This document shows, in pieces, positions 11,301 to 23,800 of a stretch of 64,000 nucleotides of DNA. The translations under genes were made by a program, and so were the position numbers. Origin of the DNA: Zoroaster sp. YZ-2022 (Eukaryota; Echinodermata; Asteroidea; Forcipulatida; Zoroasteridae); the NCBI GenBank assembly GCA_029582265.1, contig CM055823.1, forward strand, positions 9,398,821 to 9,462,820, read 5' to 3'. A model generated the notes under the pieces. The model was given only the letters and a program-made list of their open reading frames with translations, was not told where the DNA came from and ran no database searches. Position 1 is the first letter of the stretch. Every line of letters starts with the position of its first letter.

Positions 11301-12070
11301 ATGCATGCACACACAACAAGAATAACGTATATGTTTGGCTTACCTGCCTTGGGGAAGGAAAAGAAAACGAGAAAATCAGGAAAGCACATGAATCATTACT
11401 CCTACAGTTATTACGTAAACCATATCAATTATACAACACGGGGAGACTGCCTGATAAGTCACAACAATTGTCAAATTAACTCATTTATAATGAATGTATT
11501 GAACCGAAGTATAGTCTAAAGAACGTGTATGTTGGCAGAAATCCAATCATGCATCTGTGACAGATTGTCTTTTGACCATTGCTTATTTTGAAGTGCTGCC
11601 TTTTAAGAACCTTTAAACTAAAATGCATAAGTGTGCATCCATTTGGCGTGATTATTCTGCCTTGTTCCCACCCACCCATCCCCCTCCCGATACAATCTGA
11701 ATTGGATGCATTTTTGAACTTTGCACATTCATGGATTTAATTGGTGGAACCTTATTCGCATGAAATGCCAGAAAACATATCAATGGTCATGTATGTATAT
11801 TTAGCTTCTACAACATTCTACAACTGCATCCTGCGGTTAGTAAAATGATTCCCTACCCCCTGTACAGAGGGTAGGGATCATTTGACTAACCGCAGGACAG
11901 TAGAATGAATGTACCGCGACCTTGGATAGAACATAGATAAAGGATACACCACATGCACAAGTATGCACACACGTGGGCACTATATAATGCAGCACTCGTT
12001 TATAGCGAATCTACAGCATTGGTACATGTAATTACCATATTATCATAGTAATGAATTATTTTCTTTACTT
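11301..12070. other. Intergenic, one hairpin
   Basis: Apart from the hairpin at 11829-11897, no gene or element was found. Confidence 0.35.
11829..11897. repeat. Near-perfect hairpin, about 30-bp arms
   Basis: tcctgcggttagtaaaatga is mirrored by tcatttgactaaccgcagga, with ccctaccc/gggtaggg inside and a loop of about 10 nt. No promoter or RNA gene features were identified around it. Confidence 0.75.
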
Positions 12071-13028
12071 TAGCCCTTTTCACACTACAGATCTTATCCC
12101 CGGGGAATACAACCCCAGGGAGGCCCCCAGAAGGGGCCCCACGTTTACCCTGGCGCAGTTTCACTCTGTCCCCACCCGCGTATTCCCTGGGTCCTTATTC
12201 CCTGGGTCCTTATTCCCCGGGGTTCCGCACACATGTTTCACACTATGATAAAACCCAGGGCAACCGCGCTGTATTTTTTGTCTAACGGAAGTCATGAATG
12301 TAGCTAACTGGAAGCCCGCAATCCCAGTATGCATTGCATGCACATACTCGTAAACAATCAAAATGGCTACGCATAAGTAAACGATCAAAATGGCTACGCA
12401 TAACATGAACGACGATGTAGCTCAACAAATATGCATGTGTGTTTTAATTTACGCATATTATTTGTGTATTTTACGGAGAAAGGGTGCTCATTTGGTACAG
12501 GCAAGACTAATTTTACCTCGTCCAAAACAATTTCACATTTAACCTGGTACAAAATCATTAGTTTGGGAAATTGATAAATTCTTTAAAAAATATACATTTA
12601 AAGTGAAAATAATATGTTTTCGTTGATATTTAGTTCTATAAAATACAACAAAACTTTATAAATACTTGGATACAAATCTGTAAAAACAAACAGCTTGAAC
12701 TGAGACCGCGCAATTTATTAAGTGCGCATTTCCTGACCTCGATTGTTTATCTCTCTGACCTTTCACAGTTTGTGTTTACGTTATCTGTTTTCCACGTAAA
12801 CTGGGGTAAGCACAACCCGCTTTCGTTTCCCACTAGTCGTTATTCCCCGGGGGATTCTTAAGCCCCCGGGGTTTTACTGCTTACCCGCTACTCTAGAGCA
12901 GGGGTGGCTATTCCCCGGGGATGACCATTTACCGGGCAGACCAGGGGTAAAGTGATCTAAGTGTGAAAATGCCGACTGTAATTCCCCGGGGACGCCCCCG
13001 GGGATTTGACTAGTGTGAAAAGCCCTTT
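12071..13028. mobile_element. CCCCGGGG-rich foldback element, about 960 bp
   Basis: The ends are tagcccttttcacacta and tagtgtgaaaagccctttag. Many CCCCGGGG palindromes cluster at both ends (12090-12230 and 12840-13010), while the centre is AT-rich. It resembles the common TTTTCACAC-ended non-autonomous DNA transposons. No transposase remains. Confidence 0.7.
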
Positions 13029-13388
13029 AGTGTAAAGTTGGTACAACTGTCAATCATCCTGAGAAATTATTTTTCTCTGAAGTGCTTTCATCTTAGAGTT
13101 AGAGAAAACAGGAATAGTAATGCCAGGTTTAAAAAACAGAAAATCCATGTACATGTATTAGTTTTAAATTCGTTGTTTTCTCGAAAACACCTATTGTGAT
13201 GAAATTTGCACAGGTTTTTTTTTTCATAAATTTCTGGAAAACTGTACGTTTCCAAAAAACAATGTTCTTCTTTTCATTTAAAGTGAAGGTACAACTTTAG
13301 TAGCGGGCTGATGGTTATAAAACAACTGAAAATTTACTGTTTGCAATCTGAATCCGAGTGGTCGGTATAACCATGGAGGAATGGTATA

Positions 13389-13765
13389 ACAACAACAACA
13401 ACAACAACAACAATGTGGACTTATATAGCGCACGTATCCACCAAACTGGTGCTCAAGGCGCATTATATTATTACCCCTGCTCATCAGGCTCATAAATCAT
13501 TCCTGAAACCATCTCAGCTCCCTGGGGAGTATACAGCTCAATTGCTGCCATTACAGCGCATATAGGGCTGATCAAACACAACAACCAACTCTGCCCTCAC
13601 AGGTACCCATTTACCCCTGGGTGGAGAAAAGCAAATAATTATGGTAAAGTGTCTTGCTCAAGGACACAAGCACCATGGTCGCGGTTGGGATTCAAACCCA
13701 CATTCTGACAACTCAACCATCAGAACACAAATCCGATGCACTAAACCGCTCGACCATGGCACTCC
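13389..13765 (-). mobile_element. SINE family A, copy 3, with 8-bp TSD
   Basis: It is flanked by exact ATGGTATA duplications at 13381-13388 and 13766-13773, which fixes both SINE borders. The tail is (AAC)n, followed by aatgtggacttatatagcgc; the tRNA-like head ends in ccatggcactcc. Confidence 0.88.
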
Positions 13766-13889
13766 ATGGTATAGCGCTGTTTGTTATAGCGCTGTTTGTT
13801 ATAGCGCTGTTTGTTATAGCGCTGTTTGTTATAGCGCTGTTTGTTATAGCGCTGTTTGTTATAGCGCTGTTTGTTATAGCGCTGTTTGT
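13766..13889. repeat. 15-bp tandem repeat, 8 copies
   Basis: The unit is tatagcgctgtttgt. The array begins at the right target-site duplication of SINE copy 3, so the SINE landed at the edge of an existing array. Confidence 0.93.
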
Positions 13890-14519
13890 GATTCTTATTA
13901 TCTAGTTTGTGATTGTACGTGTATTTAGACAAGTGTTCATTTTAAAGATATGTTACGAATATATTAATGGTCAATATAGCAATGTTTGTTATAGCGACGT
14001 TTAAAAGTGTGTGATTGTTATTATGCAGTTTGTGATTATATTTAGACCGTAGTTCTCTTTTAAAGACATGTTTGTAATATATTAATCATGGTTGTCATTT
14101 AAGTACGTCATAACCTTTATACATTTATTGGTGGATTCGGGCTTTTTAAACCTATAAACTTGTTGGAATTAATTAACTTTATAATGTACTATTTTATGGT
14201 TACAGTATTCGAGGGTTAATTGAGATAAATTTAGAAGAAAAATGTATTTTTTATATATTTGTTATATATTCAGGTGGATGCAATAATATATTTGATTTTG
14301 TACGAATTATATTTTGTGGTAATAAATCGTTATAAAAATTGAAATTCGTTTCTGCTCCTATTTTTGTTAATAAGTTTCCAATGTTTATACATGTAGGTTA
14401 ATATAAAACAAATAAAAAATAAATTCAAATTTGTGTGAAATAAGACTTAACTCAATTTAAATGGGGGTTGACATCACTGATAACACCCGAAAAGAAACTT
14501 AGATAAATGCTATCCAAGT
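13890..14519. other. AT-rich intergenic sequence
   Basis: No gene or element ends were recognised. A degenerate array unit (gttatagcgacgttt) is at 13987. Confidence 0.35.
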
Positions 14520-14805
14520 TTACTTGCTTATAAGGAAGCTTACTTGGTTATAAGGAAGTTTGCTTGGTTATAAGGAAGTTTGCTTGGTTATAAGGAAGCT
14601 TGCTTGGTTATAAGGAAGTTTGCTTGGTTATAAGGAAGCTTGCTTGGTTATAAGGAAGTTTGCTTGGTTATAAGGAAGCTTGCTTGGTTATAAGGAAGTT
14701 TGCTTGGTTATAAGGAAGTTTGCTTGGTTATAAGGAAGCTTACTTGGTTATAAGGAAGCTTACTTGGTTATAAGGAAGCTCCTAAAAGCTTACTTGGTTA
14801 TAAGA
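14520..14805. repeat. 20-bp tandem repeat, about 14 copies
   Basis: The unit is cttggttataaggaagcttg, alternating between aagctt and aagttt variants. It lies about 400 bp upstream of the CSRP promoter. Confidence 0.93.
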
Positions 14806-15203
14806 TGGTAATAGTGCAAAACGTCCTGAGAAGTTATTATATCTGACATAGTTTTGGCAACATTACCAATTGGCTGTCTTCCCATAAAACAGTTTGCTTT
14901 ACTTTTCTTTTTATCAAAATTGGGGGAAAAACAAACAAACAAAAATAGGGGGAAAACGATGATATGTCTTTAATCTCTATGCTATTTAATTAAAGTTAAA
15001 TTTCCCAATAACCAGACTTGTTATTAATAACTTATAATCCTCTCCTGGCCTTCCCTAATTATCCCCCACTGCATGCCATCCACACTAATTACAGTGAATC
15101 GTGAACCATTTGTCCTCCTATAGCCGATAGCACTCCAGCATCCGGTATACACACGTACCAATACCGTGACCCTCTTCCTCAGCGCCTATGTTGAAAAATC
15201 TGA

Positions 15204-15213
15204 CCAAAAATGG
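15204..15213 (+). promoter_or_regulatory. Perfect CArG box (SRF site) upstream of CSRP
   Basis: CCAAAAATGG matches the consensus CC(A/T)6GG exactly. It is about 70-90 bp before the CpG-containing putative first exon of the CSRP gene. Vertebrate CSRP genes are known SRF/myocardin targets, so this site probably regulates the gene. Function here is inferred. Confidence 0.55.
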
Positions 15214-15279
15214 ATGACACAAATGCTCGCGAGTCTCGAGACGCAGTTGAGGGTGTCGTGTGCAAAACGTTTAAAATTC

Positions 15280-15443
15280 GCAAAGAATGTGGCTGAGGAG
15301 TAATCCGGTCGTCTTTACTCGTGGCTCTTTCTGCTTTGGAAGTCCGACTTCGAAAGTGTTCGTGCAGAGAGTCAGTGTGCCGAAGAGAGAGAAAGAGAGA
15401 GATATTCTCACCAAAGAATCTGACTGTGGGAAGGGAGAAGCAG
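15280..15443 (+). other. Probable 5' UTR exon of CSRP
   Basis: The region is CpG-richer than its surroundings and ends in a strong donor, gaagcag|gtaagat (exon end 15443). CSRP genes commonly have a non-coding first exon, and the next + strand acceptor with a fitting product is at 20706. The transcription start is not known; 15280 is a guess. Confidence 0.45.
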
Positions 15444-15856
15444 GTAAGATCTGTTTGAATATAAAAACTGTTATTTATTGTGTTTACTTCTTAAAATAAG
15501 AAGCTACACTTTTTGCCTTAGAATGTTGTAATATCTTGTTGATGTTGAGAGAGACAGCAATTTAATGTGTTTTTGATATACACAGCAAAACACCGTGAAT
15601 GGGCCTGTAAAAATTAATAGTGCTAGTTTGCTAATAATGACTGCATAATAGACTCCTGTACTTGTCACGGTAAGGCAGTGCTCTAGTTTTTTTAATTTAT
15701 ATTATTTAAAGAAAATGTATAGAATTGAAAATTCATAAACAAACAAATTGTAAAAATTATTCCTTACACATAATTGATTTAAAACCACGATATTGTATCG
15801 ATCTTCCCTAGAAATTATATCCCTTGTACGAAGTACGAGGTAGTTTATTTTCAATA
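15444..15856 (+). other. CSRP intron 1, first part
   Basis: AT-rich intron with no element recognised before the micro-MITE at 15857. Confidence 0.35.
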
Positions 15857-15946
15857 TTAACCCTAACTCCCTAAGCATTGTTACTGAACAATAAAAATCC
15901 TTCAAAATCCTCCAACTGCTTTTGTTGTCGAGGGAGTTAGGGTTAA
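15857..15946. mobile_element. TTAA micro-MITE, telomere-like ends, copy 2
   Basis: TTAACCCTAACTCCCTAAGC at the left and GAGGGAGTTAGGGTTAA at the right. The interior is the reverse complement of the 56-151 copy (aaaatcctccaact). Confidence 0.75.
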
Positions 15947-16011
15947 TGTAATTAAATACCTAAATCTCACGTTTGTATGAATACTTCATATCTAAATACA
16001 TTTTCTTGATT

Positions 16012-16180
16012 GATGAGAAACAACTGCACAATGAAACAGATGATAAAGGATGCATGTAGTGATTACACATTTCATGACATGACTACTGAAAGAGAGAGGG
16101 GGGTTGCAAATGAAAATCCCGGTTCATGGAACATTTCAAACCCATTTGATCCGGTGTTCCCTAAATTGTTTTGAGTAGTA
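16012..16180. mobile_element. Truncated mariner-like MITE
   Basis: It matches the reverse complement of the left part of 7259-7519, from gagaaacaactgcacaatg to cctaaattgttttgagtagt. The other end is missing. Confidence 0.75.
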
Positions 16181-17768
16181 TATAATTCCGTCAGAACTCT
16201 TGCAAGATCTTATTGTGTTACTTATTTTGGGAAACTGACAAAGTTTTATGAATGCTGAAATAAACATAAATGATCATAATTTTACATAAACCGTTCTTGA
16301 TGTATTAAGTTGATGATTGTAACGAATATTCCTTTAAATATTTCTGTCTTGAGGTGCTATCAAATAGTTAAAATTTCGACTTCGAAGACGAAAAATTCAT
16401 ATTGTGGATACGAAAAAGCGATAAATGCATATTCACTATTAACTTGTTAATGGCACAACGAAATTTTCACAGTTTGGTTTTTGTGGTTTACAAAGAGTCA
16501 TATCACTTGATCCTTACAAAGTATAGAGGCATTTCAAACATGTTATCAAAAGTGTATACTACCTTTTATGGGAAGGTACAACACTGGTAATACAAACTTG
16601 CTGATTTATTATCCGAAAGGTTACTTGATGTGATGTGAAATTGGTAAAGGTACAGTCATCCTGAAAACACAAACATTTTCAAAAACATGCCGAAGGTAAC
16701 TTTTGCTCCAAGTGTATTTTGTAAAATTGTGAATTCCTTTTCACACTTTTTGAAATGACTTATACTCCGCATTGAGCTGAACATTTTACAGGTTGGTCGT
16801 AATCTCATGATTCTCTCGTGATTCAAATAAAGTATAAGCCACTTTTGCCACTATTTCAAATTTTGAACATACCCTTTAATGATGCTAATAAAAGAACGAT
16901 ATGTTGACGTTGATCATGTATAATTTACAGACATGGATTTATTTTAGTATTTTATGCGGTGACAGTCAAACTGAATTCCAAATTATGTTTAGCAAGACCA
17001 TGAAAATCATCTCTTGCACGGGTGTAAACTATTCAAATTTCGCTATTTTTAGGTGAAAACAAATACTGACAATAAAAAATTTCTTAAGGCGTGTCCGCAA
17101 AACTATCCATATTTGGGTGACAGGGTTCAATATGGTAGCGGGCATAAGTAAATGCACATTTGATACGATTACGTCGGTCTGGTCTCGGTCTCATCACTAC
17201 GGGCAATCATACAGAAAGGTCGCCGGTGCCTTAAGTGGTGGATGTCCTTTGACCATTCACTGGATAAGAATGTTTGGTATGTGTATGGATTTCAGTTGGA
17301 TCACAGCTCCCCTGCTATGACATAGGCGGCTGTTACTTGCTTTTTCATATCAATTATCATTTCAAGACGCGCATTCAGTGTATTTCTCTATTTATCAGGA
17401 ACATTTCGTAATTTACCGGCGCTTTTCTTTGTTCCTTGTAAAAGTAAACCACTTTCAAATATATATTTATATATATTTACTTCGTATTGACTGAAGCACA
17501 GTTAAAGATCTCGCTTTTTCGACAATTTCCGGTAGTTTTCTTTTTAATCGGAACACTGCTGTATTAGGCCTACTTGATGAAAGGAAAAGAATTACTTGAA
17601 AATGAAACATTCCACAAAATACTCGTGAATGGTTTAATTGTGATTAAAGCCAAAATAAGCTTGTGAATACTCTTTGGAGATGAATTTCTAGTTTTGAAAC
17701 GGAATTTCACGAACTGGAAACTGACCCGAGATTGGGATGGCATGATCATGGGATGATCCTCCAGCAGT
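16181..17768 (+). other. CSRP intron 1; copy of a duplicated segment
   Basis: Positions about 16905-17025 (gttgacgttgatcatgta, ttttatgcggtgacagtcaa) recur at 19299-19445. Nothing else was recognised. Confidence 0.4.
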
Positions 17769-18201
17769 CTACTTAAGCAGTAGCATTTTCCAGAGTCCAG
17801 CATTCTCCTGAGGACGATCAGAGCATGCTGATCGAAACGTCGAGTTGTACCTCCAGTTCTTTTCAGAACTAATTACTACTCAATTGAGATTCCACATGGT
17901 GTCACCGCAATTTAGTCTTACTTATGACCCGATATTGTTTCAACAGAAATATTTTACAATTTTATAAGGTAAACCATAATACAGTATTCGATCCCGCCAA
18001 ATCAGTACCACACACTTTATAGCATCACCATTGGCGATTGATTGAAACTTTTATTTAGTAAGACTAATTGCGGTGAAATTCTCAATTGAGTAGTAATTAG
18101 TTCTGAAAAGAACTGGAGGTTACAACTAGACGTTTCGATCAGTATGCTCTGATCGTCCTCAGGAGAATGCTGGACTCTGGGAAATGCTGCTGCTTAAGTA
18201 G
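17769..18201. mobile_element. Inverted pair of Penelope-like terminal sequences with hammerhead-like motifs
   Basis: The left arm is 17769-17924 and the right arm 18058-18201, inverted, about 150 bp each. Each contains CTGAGGA, then a GATCAG/CTGATC stem, then GAAACGTC: 17808-17841 on + and 18128-18162 on -. This order matches the hammerhead ribozyme core known in Penelope-like retroelement termini. An extra C precedes the stem, so activity is uncertain. No reverse transcriptase is present. Confidence 0.6.
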
Positions 18202-19196
<995 letters not shown>

Positions 19197-19720
19197 GGAT
19201 TAAAGATTTTAACTTGTATTTCCTATTGGCTTCTATTTGAACTTCTTGAGTCGGATGCTTCCAGTGGCGTATGCCAGGGGGAAACCGCCCCCAGTTGTTG
19301 ACGTTGATCGTGTCATCACTGGGTGGCTTGTGGTAAAAATGTGTAAATTTACAGATATGGATTTATTTTAGTATTTTATGCGGCGACAGTCAAACTGAAT
19401 TCCTAATTTTGTTTAGCAAGACCATGAAAATCATCTCTTGCACATTTGAGGTTAATCAAGGTTAGGATTAAAGATTTTCACTTGTATTTCCCATTGGCTT
19501 CTATTTGAACTTCTTCAGTGGGATGCTTCCAGTGGCGTAATGCCATGTGGGCAGCCGCCCCCAATTGTTTACAAAATAGTGCCCATCGGTAAATTCACAA
19601 ACTTGTTGGTATTTCTGATTGACATAATTTGTCGGTTCATTTGAGTTTTTCTGTCGCTAAAATTACCTCCCAAAAATGTTTGCCCCCAACTCTGAAAATC
19701 CTGGCTACGCCACATTTACG
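19197..19720. repeat. Duplicated segment with hAT-like MITE end
   Basis: ggattaaagattttaacttg, through ttccagtggcgtatgccagg and ccgcccccagttgtt (19197-19311), recurs at 19466-19571. A closing ctggctacgcc lies near 19702. cagtggcgta/tacgcc ends are typical of hAT-derived MITEs. Confidence 0.55.
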
Positions 19721-19962
19721 CCATTGGTTATCTCAAAATACAAATAATCACAGTATTACATGAAACATTCATAGTAGTTTCCATCATCTCTTGAAATATT
19801 TCCGTCTCTGCCGTGAATGAAAAAAATCTGTGAAATAATTTCTAAAATTAATTTCTGACTTTCCACTTTGCATGGAATGAATACAAATATTTTCTGTAAT
19901 TTCTTGTTAACGAGATAAACTGGAACTGTTATAGTTTGGTTTCTACACATACATCTTGATTG

Positions 19963-20557
19963 ATTTAATTTTGCCCTACACCGACGTGTGTATAGCAGTC
20001 TGTGCTCAGTGCTTTGCGAGTGTCTGTGAAAAAACTACACAGGCGACTCAGGCGGGATTCGAACCCACGACCTCCTGCTTACTAGTGCAGACGTCTTACC
20101 TCTCGACCACCGAGCTTGCCCGATGACGATTGGCCGGCTAGAATCCTATATAGCAGCGGGTTCCGCGATATATAGATTGGTGAAATTCTTGCGTCGGGAG
20201 ATAAACAATTGATTTAATTTTGCCCTACAATTTTGCCCTACAATTTTGCCCTAAACACAATTGTTTATCTCCCGACGCAAGAATTTCACCAATCTATATA
20301 TATCGCGGAACCCGCTACTATATAGGATTCTAGCCGGCCAATCGTCATCGGGCAAGCTCGGTGGTCGAGAGGTAAGACATCTGCACTAGTAAGCAGGAGG
20401 TCGTGGTTTCAAATCCCGCCGGAGTCGCCTGTGTAGTTTTTTTTACAGACACTCGGAAAGCACTGAGCATACAGTGCTATACACACGTCGGTGTAGGGCA
20501 AAAATTAAATCAATTGTTTGTCTCCCGACGCAAGAATTTCACCAATCTATATATATC
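19963..20557. mobile_element. Inverted dimer of tRNA-derived SINE family B, locus 1
   Basis: Two arms of about 270-290 bp face each other. The left arm holds the box B complement gggattcgaaccc (20054-20066). The right arm holds a box A-like gtggtcgagagg (20361-20372) and a degenerate box B ggtttcaaatccc. Both share ccgacgcaagaatttcacca and ccgacgtgtgtata/tacacacgtcgg. It ends about 150 bp before the first CSRP coding exon. Confidence 0.82.
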
Positions 20558-20705
20558 TTGATTCTTACAAAATACTGAATGTAGTTACATATATTCTAAG
20601 TATTTGGCTTTAAAGGAAAAAAAATATCAATGATCGGTATGTTTCTTTAGTGAGATTTTTCCATCTGTGATTTAGATTGGTTCTTGTTTTTATTTTATTT
20701 TTCAG

Positions 20706-20832
20706 GCTTGAGCCACGATGTCGTACGGAGGAGGACATAAATGTCCCGTGTGTATGAAGAGTGTGTACTCCGCTGAGGAAGCGCCTACTACCGTACAAGG
20801 CCACAAATTCCACAAACTATGTTTTAAGTGCG
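20706..20832 (+). CDS. CSRP: CSRP coding exon 1 (start codon exon)
   Basis: After tttttcag the exon has a 12-nt leader (gcttgagccacg), then ATG 20718. It encodes [17 protein letters not shown] and [10 protein letters not shown], the first LIM1 zinc module. The donor is tgcg|gtacga, phase 1. Confidence 0.94.
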
Positions 20833-23800
20833 GTACGAAAAGTCCATTCATGTACATTATATATCCACTCCCGCGAAGTCACATACACCTTTACCAGTCC
20901 GTTCCGAGGACGCTTCTACTGAATTATTCATAAAGTTCCATCCAAATGAATAATTTATGTATGCAAATTTATTTAAACCAATCACCGTAAGCAAAATGTT
21001 GGGCTCGTCTATATTTAAATAAGTGATACCATAACAAACTAGTTGCCTAATGCATTATATATTAACATTTCTCTACCAAATCGTCAGAGAAATATTTAAA
21101 AACAACAACAACAACAACACACACACACAGAACGGATTCTACCAAATCGGTAGAGAGAAAAAAAGAAAAACATAAGACCACAGAACGGACTGGTAAAAGC
21201 CCTTGGGGCGTCTACACTAATTACGTGCGTGGTCTTTTTTCATGGGTTGAGTTCCGGGTTGCTGCATGAGCCTTAACTAAAGGCTAAAGTTGATCATGAC
21301 AATCAACCCCGTGAGCGTTGTTTGGTTGGTTGGCTGCTTGGCTGGCTGGCTGGTTGGCAGGCGTGCGTGCGTGCGTGCTTGCTTGCTTGCTGGGTCATAT
21401 ACATTTCAATTGTCTAAAATCAAGGTGATAGATCTATCGGATCGAGGTAACCTCTCCATCATTATGTAACGTTGTTTATTTTTTGTTGTCTATTTCTCTG
21501 ATTTTCTTTCACCAGATAAATGCAACAAGATGTTGGACTCTACCACCGTAGCTGAGCACGAACTTGTCCTGTACTGTAAACAGTGCTATGGTAAATTCCA
21601 CGGTCCCCATGGTTATGGCTTTGGAGGCGGAGCAGGAACTCTCGGCATGGACCACGGGGAAAGATTCGGTGGAGTCAGGCCGCCAAAGTAAGGGTTTCGA
21701 AAATGATCACCGTTCATGTTTATTTAACATAATGTGTATGCATTTCATATGCCCCTCCTGGCCACCGCAGACCCGCCCTGGCATTTGATCTTTCAATTTC
21801 AACGCAACTATACATGTATTTTATTGGATCAGTAAAAACGGCGTGATTTTGAATGTTCTATAACGAAATTGAACACACGTGTTTTGATATTGGCCCGGAA
21901 AATTTAAATTAAAACGCATTCAGATTTATTTGTATACATTCTTTAACCCTAACTCCCTAGGCCCATTTGCTTACACATAACCTGAATCCTTCCTAACTCC
22001 CTAGGCCCATTTGCTTACACATAACCTGAATCCTTCCTAACTCCCTAGGCCCATTTGCTTACACATAACCTGAATCCTTCCTAACTCCCTAGGCCCATTT
22101 GCTTACACATAACCTGAATCCTTCCTAACTCCCTAGGCCCATTTGCTTACACATAACCTGAATCCTTCCTAACTCCCTAGGTCCATTTGCTTACACATAA
22201 CCTGAATCCTTCCTAACTCCCTAGGCCCATTTGCTTACACATAACCTGAATCCTTCCTAACTCCCTAAGCCCATTTGCTTACACATAACCTGTATCCTCC
22301 AAAATCCTTCAGTAGTAAAGCAAGCACATGACATGTATGCACACATGTGTTTCTAATCTGTGATACATGTACATGGGCAGGGACCCTCCCTGCATGCATG
22401 GAGCAATAAACAGTGTCCACTGATCCAAGCACTGAACCTTGCAATCACTACAACAAACATGGATGTATATGCACCATGGAGAGGCAAGTATGCCTGATAT
22501 AACCTCAATCCTCCAAAGTTCTTCACTTTAGCAAAGAGCATGTAGTATGTAACCTCAATCCTTCAAAATCCTTCACTTTAGCAAAGTGTATTTATCATGT
22601 AACCTCAATCCTTCAAAATCCTTCACTTTAGCAAAGAGGATTTTGGAGGATTTGGGAAGGTTAGGGTTAATATGGCCTATATGTAAATGGATCACCGGCA
22701 GGTGATGTAATTCTGATTTGAATTTGTCAACAGGCCTTTTACTTTTTCTCGAAAGTAACATCCGTAATAACTTCTCAGAATGTTTGGGTATCATTGCCAT
22801 TTTACTACCAAGTAAGCTTTTAAATATGATTTTGTTCACTTACATTTCAGGTTATTTCAAATAGTATACATCACCTTTAATGATGGTTTATCTGCTAGCA
22901 GAAAGGAATTAAAAGCTTTTCATTAATTTTACTTTGAACCCCCTTTTTTAAATTATGACGTTAATCGATATAGCTGTCTAATTTGTATAAAATTACGGCC
23001 GAAGTTATGCGGGCAGTTTTTCGAAATGTTCATTAAACAAATTATTGCTCCGAGTTGACTATATATTACGGTACCAGTATATGCGTTTGTTGTTTCTCCT
23101 TAGCCATATGCGGTTTAATGCATCGGATTTGTGTTCTGATGGCTGAGTCGTCAGAATGTGGGTTCGAATCCCAACCGCGACCATGGTGCTTGTGTCCTCG
23201 AGCAAGACACTTTACCATAATTGCTTCTCTCTACTCCCAGGGGTAAATGGGTACCTGTGAGGGCAGAGTTGGTTCTTGTGTTTGATTAGCCCTATATGCG
23301 CTGTAATGGCAGCAATTGAACTGTATACTCCCCATCCAGGGAGCTGAGATGGTTTCAGGAATGATTTATGAGCCTGATGAGCAGGGGTAATAATATAATG
23401 CGCCTTGAGCACCAATTTGGTGGATACGTGCGCTATATAAGTCCACATTATTATTATTATTATAATCACTGGCGTAAATCCGTGATGAAAAGTGGGGGAT
23501 GATTTTGAAATTTGGGTGCACGGTATAGCTTGAAGTTCTGCATGTGTATTTCGGGGAGCTAATATCGACTGTCCACCCTCAAACCATGTTATATTTGTAT
23601 AATATTTTCAACGCATGGAATAATCTGGGGGGATGATCCTATGGACCATCCCCCCCGGTCCAAAAAGTGGGGATATATCCCCGCCCCCGGGATTTACGCC
23701 CGTGGCCATAATCACAAATTAGAGTCAATGTACACTAACTTGGTAATCAGTTTTACATTAAAAGTTGATTATGGCATCAAACGGCCCTTTTAATATTTTT

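Noticed and set aside
13641..13932. Open frames on both strands with repeated residues
   Set aside because: The 15-bp array is a multiple of three, so any frame without a stop stays open; adjacent SINE sequence explains the rest.
20036..20120. tRNA gene on the - strand
   Set aside because: It is a tRNA-derived SINE head repeated four times in two inverted pairs, followed by SINE body, with mismatched acceptor arms.
21953..22300. Interstitial telomere repeat (TTAACCC...)
   Set aside because: The repeat unit is 44 bp with ccctaactccctagg, not TTAGGG; the ends are transposon-like with TTAA.
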